The notes under the pieces were generated by a model, which had not been told where the DNA came from, made no database searches, and saw nothing but the letters and a program-made list of their open reading frames with translations. 21,445 bases of DNA. Origin: Protostelium mycophagum. Taxonomy: Eukaryota; Evosea; Variosea; Protosteliida; Protosteliaceae. The DNA is taken from positions 1 to 21,445 of the forward strand of contig MZNV01002086.1 in assembly GCA_002081555.1 (NCBI GenBank), written 5' to 3'. The stretch's first letter is position 1; the number at the start of each line of letters is the position of its first letter. The translations under genes were made by a program, and so were the position numbers. Below are positions 19,353-21,445 of this stretch, piece after piece.

Positions 19353-19820
19353 TTTTTAGAACAGAACAGAAACACTGGCAGAAGAGAACAAAAACAAAAA
19401 ATAATCTTTAATTTTACCCTAAAAGATTCAATGTAGAAAAAACAATCAGGTTCAAAAAACCTTGTGTGGTGTTTTCTGGCAGTGTCTACAACCTGCTGTT
19501 GCTAACCAAGTCAGGAATCTCCACAATCTGACATAAAATATCTTGAAAAGGCATTTCTCTAATTGCTTCACCGACGGTGCAGATTGTCATGTCCTGTCTT
19601 CTTGGGTGTCCTGTCTCTGTTCATTGGTTAAAGAGTATTAGAACAGTCCTTTTTCTTGTTTTGTTCTGTTCTGTTTTGATAAGGAGAACAATATTTAACG
19701 TAAGGAACCTTAAGAATACTCGGAACCATCAGTGGGCGGAGCACGAAACGTCGAAAAGACAAGATTGTGACATCAGAGCGAGGATCCATGTGAGCCAATT
19801 CAGCAAATTCACACAGCTCG
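19353..19820. other. Upstream region of the P450 gene
   Basis: No gene is seen. It contains AACAGAACAGAAAC near 19359 and the opposite orientation TTGTTCTGTTCTGTTTTG near 19659-19676, a loose inverted repeat about 300 bp apart. One TCTACAAC word occurs at 19485. The P450 promoter should lie here, but no defined element is visible. Confidence 0.5.
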
Positions 19821-21445
19821 ATGTGGGGTCTAATCCTCCTTGTGTCGACTGCTACACTTAGTATACATCTGTACGCACACTACTACATCAGACGCAGAAA
19901 GACCTCGCCGAACATCCCCATCTTCTATGTCCTTCTCGATTACTACAATCCCTTAAACTTACTGGGACTATATCCTGCCAAGTGGCAATCCTTCCCTAAG
20001 AACTGGGTCTGGGAGAAGAAATACGAACCCTTCGCCACAGCAGGATCGAACATTTTCTCTCTGCTTTCGATCGGCAAACAGAGGGTGCGGAATGCATGCA
20101 CCATCACAGACACTGATACATGTAGTTCTTTGTGGCAGATGCAGAAGCAGTGGCAGAGATCGTCACGAGAAGAGATGATTTTCCGAAGCCAATTGAGCAA
20201 TACGCAGTGCTGGACGTTTACGGCCGCAATGTGGTGTCCACAGAGAGTGAAGAATGGAAGGTGCACAGGAAGATCGTCTCACCTCCTTTCTCAGAGAAGA
20301 ACAACAAGCTGGTGTGGGAAGAAGCGATTAGACAGAGCGAAATGCTGATGGACGACTGGCGTTCGAGAGATCAGAAAGAAGGTGAGTTTTCTGCAAACCT
20401 TTTAAAGTGATCTAGAAGGTAATCTCTTTCCATTCTTTGACAAACCACAGGAGGTGCAGAGGTGGATGCTCACAGAGAGATGATGAAGTTGGCACTTCAC
20501 ATCATCTCAGCAGCAGCGTTCGGAATCACTTTTGATTGGAATGACAGTTCTACTCCTTGGGAAGGTTGTCCTCATTTTTCAATCACTAAACAAAAATAAA
20601 CACTTGATTTATTTTTTTGCAGCAAAGCTGCTTCCACCAAAATCAATGGCACAGTTGCAATGATTATACTGATATCAAGAAATTTTGGATCACGATATCT
20701 ATTTCAATAACACCATACACCAAATCTCTTTATCAAAAACATTTTCACCTTTGATTTTCTTCTGATGAAAATTGCAGGTAGAACTTTGTCTTTCTATGAC
20801 GCTCTGGTCTCACTTTTAGAACACCTCTTTCCAATCATTTTGCTGCCAGCGTCAGTGTTGGGCCTGCCCATCGAGTATCTCAGAACGAGCAAAACGGCAT
20901 ACGAGGAGTTTGGAAAATATCTGAATGCGTTACTAGAGAGAGAGCGCAATAGCACGGACCAAGGTAGATTATGTCTTTGTGTCTTTATGACGCTTTCCGT
21001 TTGACTTTTTGGAGATTTGGACCTGTTGTGAAGATGTTTATTCTGGTATTTGTCATGTATTTTTGGTGATTTGCGGTTTATTTCGAGACTTTGTGGCTGT
21101 GCAGAAATGATACAAATGTTTTTTATATCTTTGGACAAATCACAAATACGACATTCGAACAGATGCAAATCTAAACTTTCACAGAGAAGACAAAAGAGAA
21201 CCTGATGAGCGTGATGATCAAGGAGTCTGGAGGGCAACTGAAGGACAGTGAGATCACAGGGAACATGTTTGTGTTTATCATTGCTGGACATGAGACCACC
21301 GCACACACACTAATGTTCACTCTCAACGAACTGAGCATAAATCCCGATGTTCTGAAAAAGTTACAAAAAGAGGTAGGTACTTCCCCGATATTTTGACATC
21401 TGACATCTGACGTTTGACATTTAACGTATGTATAGGTTGATGAAG
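19821..21445 (+). CDS. Cytochrome P450, N-terminal two-thirds (3' end outside window)
   Basis: Heme-thiolate monooxygenase anchored in the ER membrane. Exons 19821-20084, 20126-20381, 20451-20564, 20778-20963, 21185-21372 and 21436 to the edge join in phase and give about 251 residues. An N-terminal hydrophobic anchor (GLILLVSTATLSIHL) is followed by basic RRRK. EEWKVHRKIVSPPFS matches the helix C WxxxR motif. AGHETTA at 219-225 is the helix I oxygen-activation motif [AG]Gx[DE]T[TS], followed by the start of helix J (LKKLQKEVDE). The ExxR motif and heme-binding Cys would lie beyond the window. The pattern resembles the CYP4-like clan more than others, but the subfamily cannot be set from this part. 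Introns are 41-221 nt, longer and more AT-rich than those in the left half. Confidence 0.92.

Overview
This is eukaryotic DNA from a small, gene-dense, intron-rich nuclear genome. Coding stretches are broken by many short GT-AG introns (mostly 39-60 nt, some 100-240 nt), genes sit on both strands, and there is a eukaryotic-type tRNA-Asp. The combination of a Cache-type receptor adenylyl cyclase with a TPR-like tail, a 7TM protein, a P450 and a TMEM135 homologue suggests a free-living protist, possibly an amoebozoan. That placement is inference. All gene models are hand-spliced by frame and splice-site consistency.

Layout. 1-1463 (-): 5' part of an unrecognised single-span membrane protein gene running off the left edge. 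1490-2418 (+): small bromodomain protein. 2553-4455 (+): ankyrin-repeat protein fused to a CDCA7-like zf-4CXXC_R1 zinc finger. 5048-7523 (-): TMEM135/PMP52-like peroxisomal membrane protein, nine exons, 499 aa. 7788-11894 (+): carnitine O-acyltransferase, nineteen exons, 765 aa, head-to-head with the TMEM135 gene across 264 bp. 12229-14862 (-): transmembrane adenylyl cyclase, ten exons, 748 aa, tail-to-tail with the acyltransferase. 14863-16296: mostly non-coding, with two doubtful short ORFs. 16297-17508 (+): 7TM protein, six exons, 329 aa. 17700-17771 (-): tRNA-Asp(GUC). About 17872-19352: a compositionally different stretch with an orphan ORF, a fragment resembling mitochondrial large-subunit rRNA domain V, and a broken ORF, probably a nuclear insert of mitochondrial DNA. 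19821-21445 (+): 5' two-thirds of a cytochrome P450 gene running off the right edge.

Themes. Two neighbouring genes look chromatin-related (bromodomain; ankyrin-CDCA7-like finger). Two divergent genes look tied to fatty-acid handling (TMEM135-like; carnitine acyltransferase). Two look like signalling membrane proteins (cyclase; 7TM).

The most unusual signal is in the introns. In the left 12 kb they reuse a few short words: GTTGTAGA/TCTACAAC (32 exact copies in the window by hand count), the palindrome TGATGACGTCATCA (4 copies), the palindrome GAAATTTC (about 16 copies) and TTTCCCGCC. Several of these words directly form the 3' splice site.
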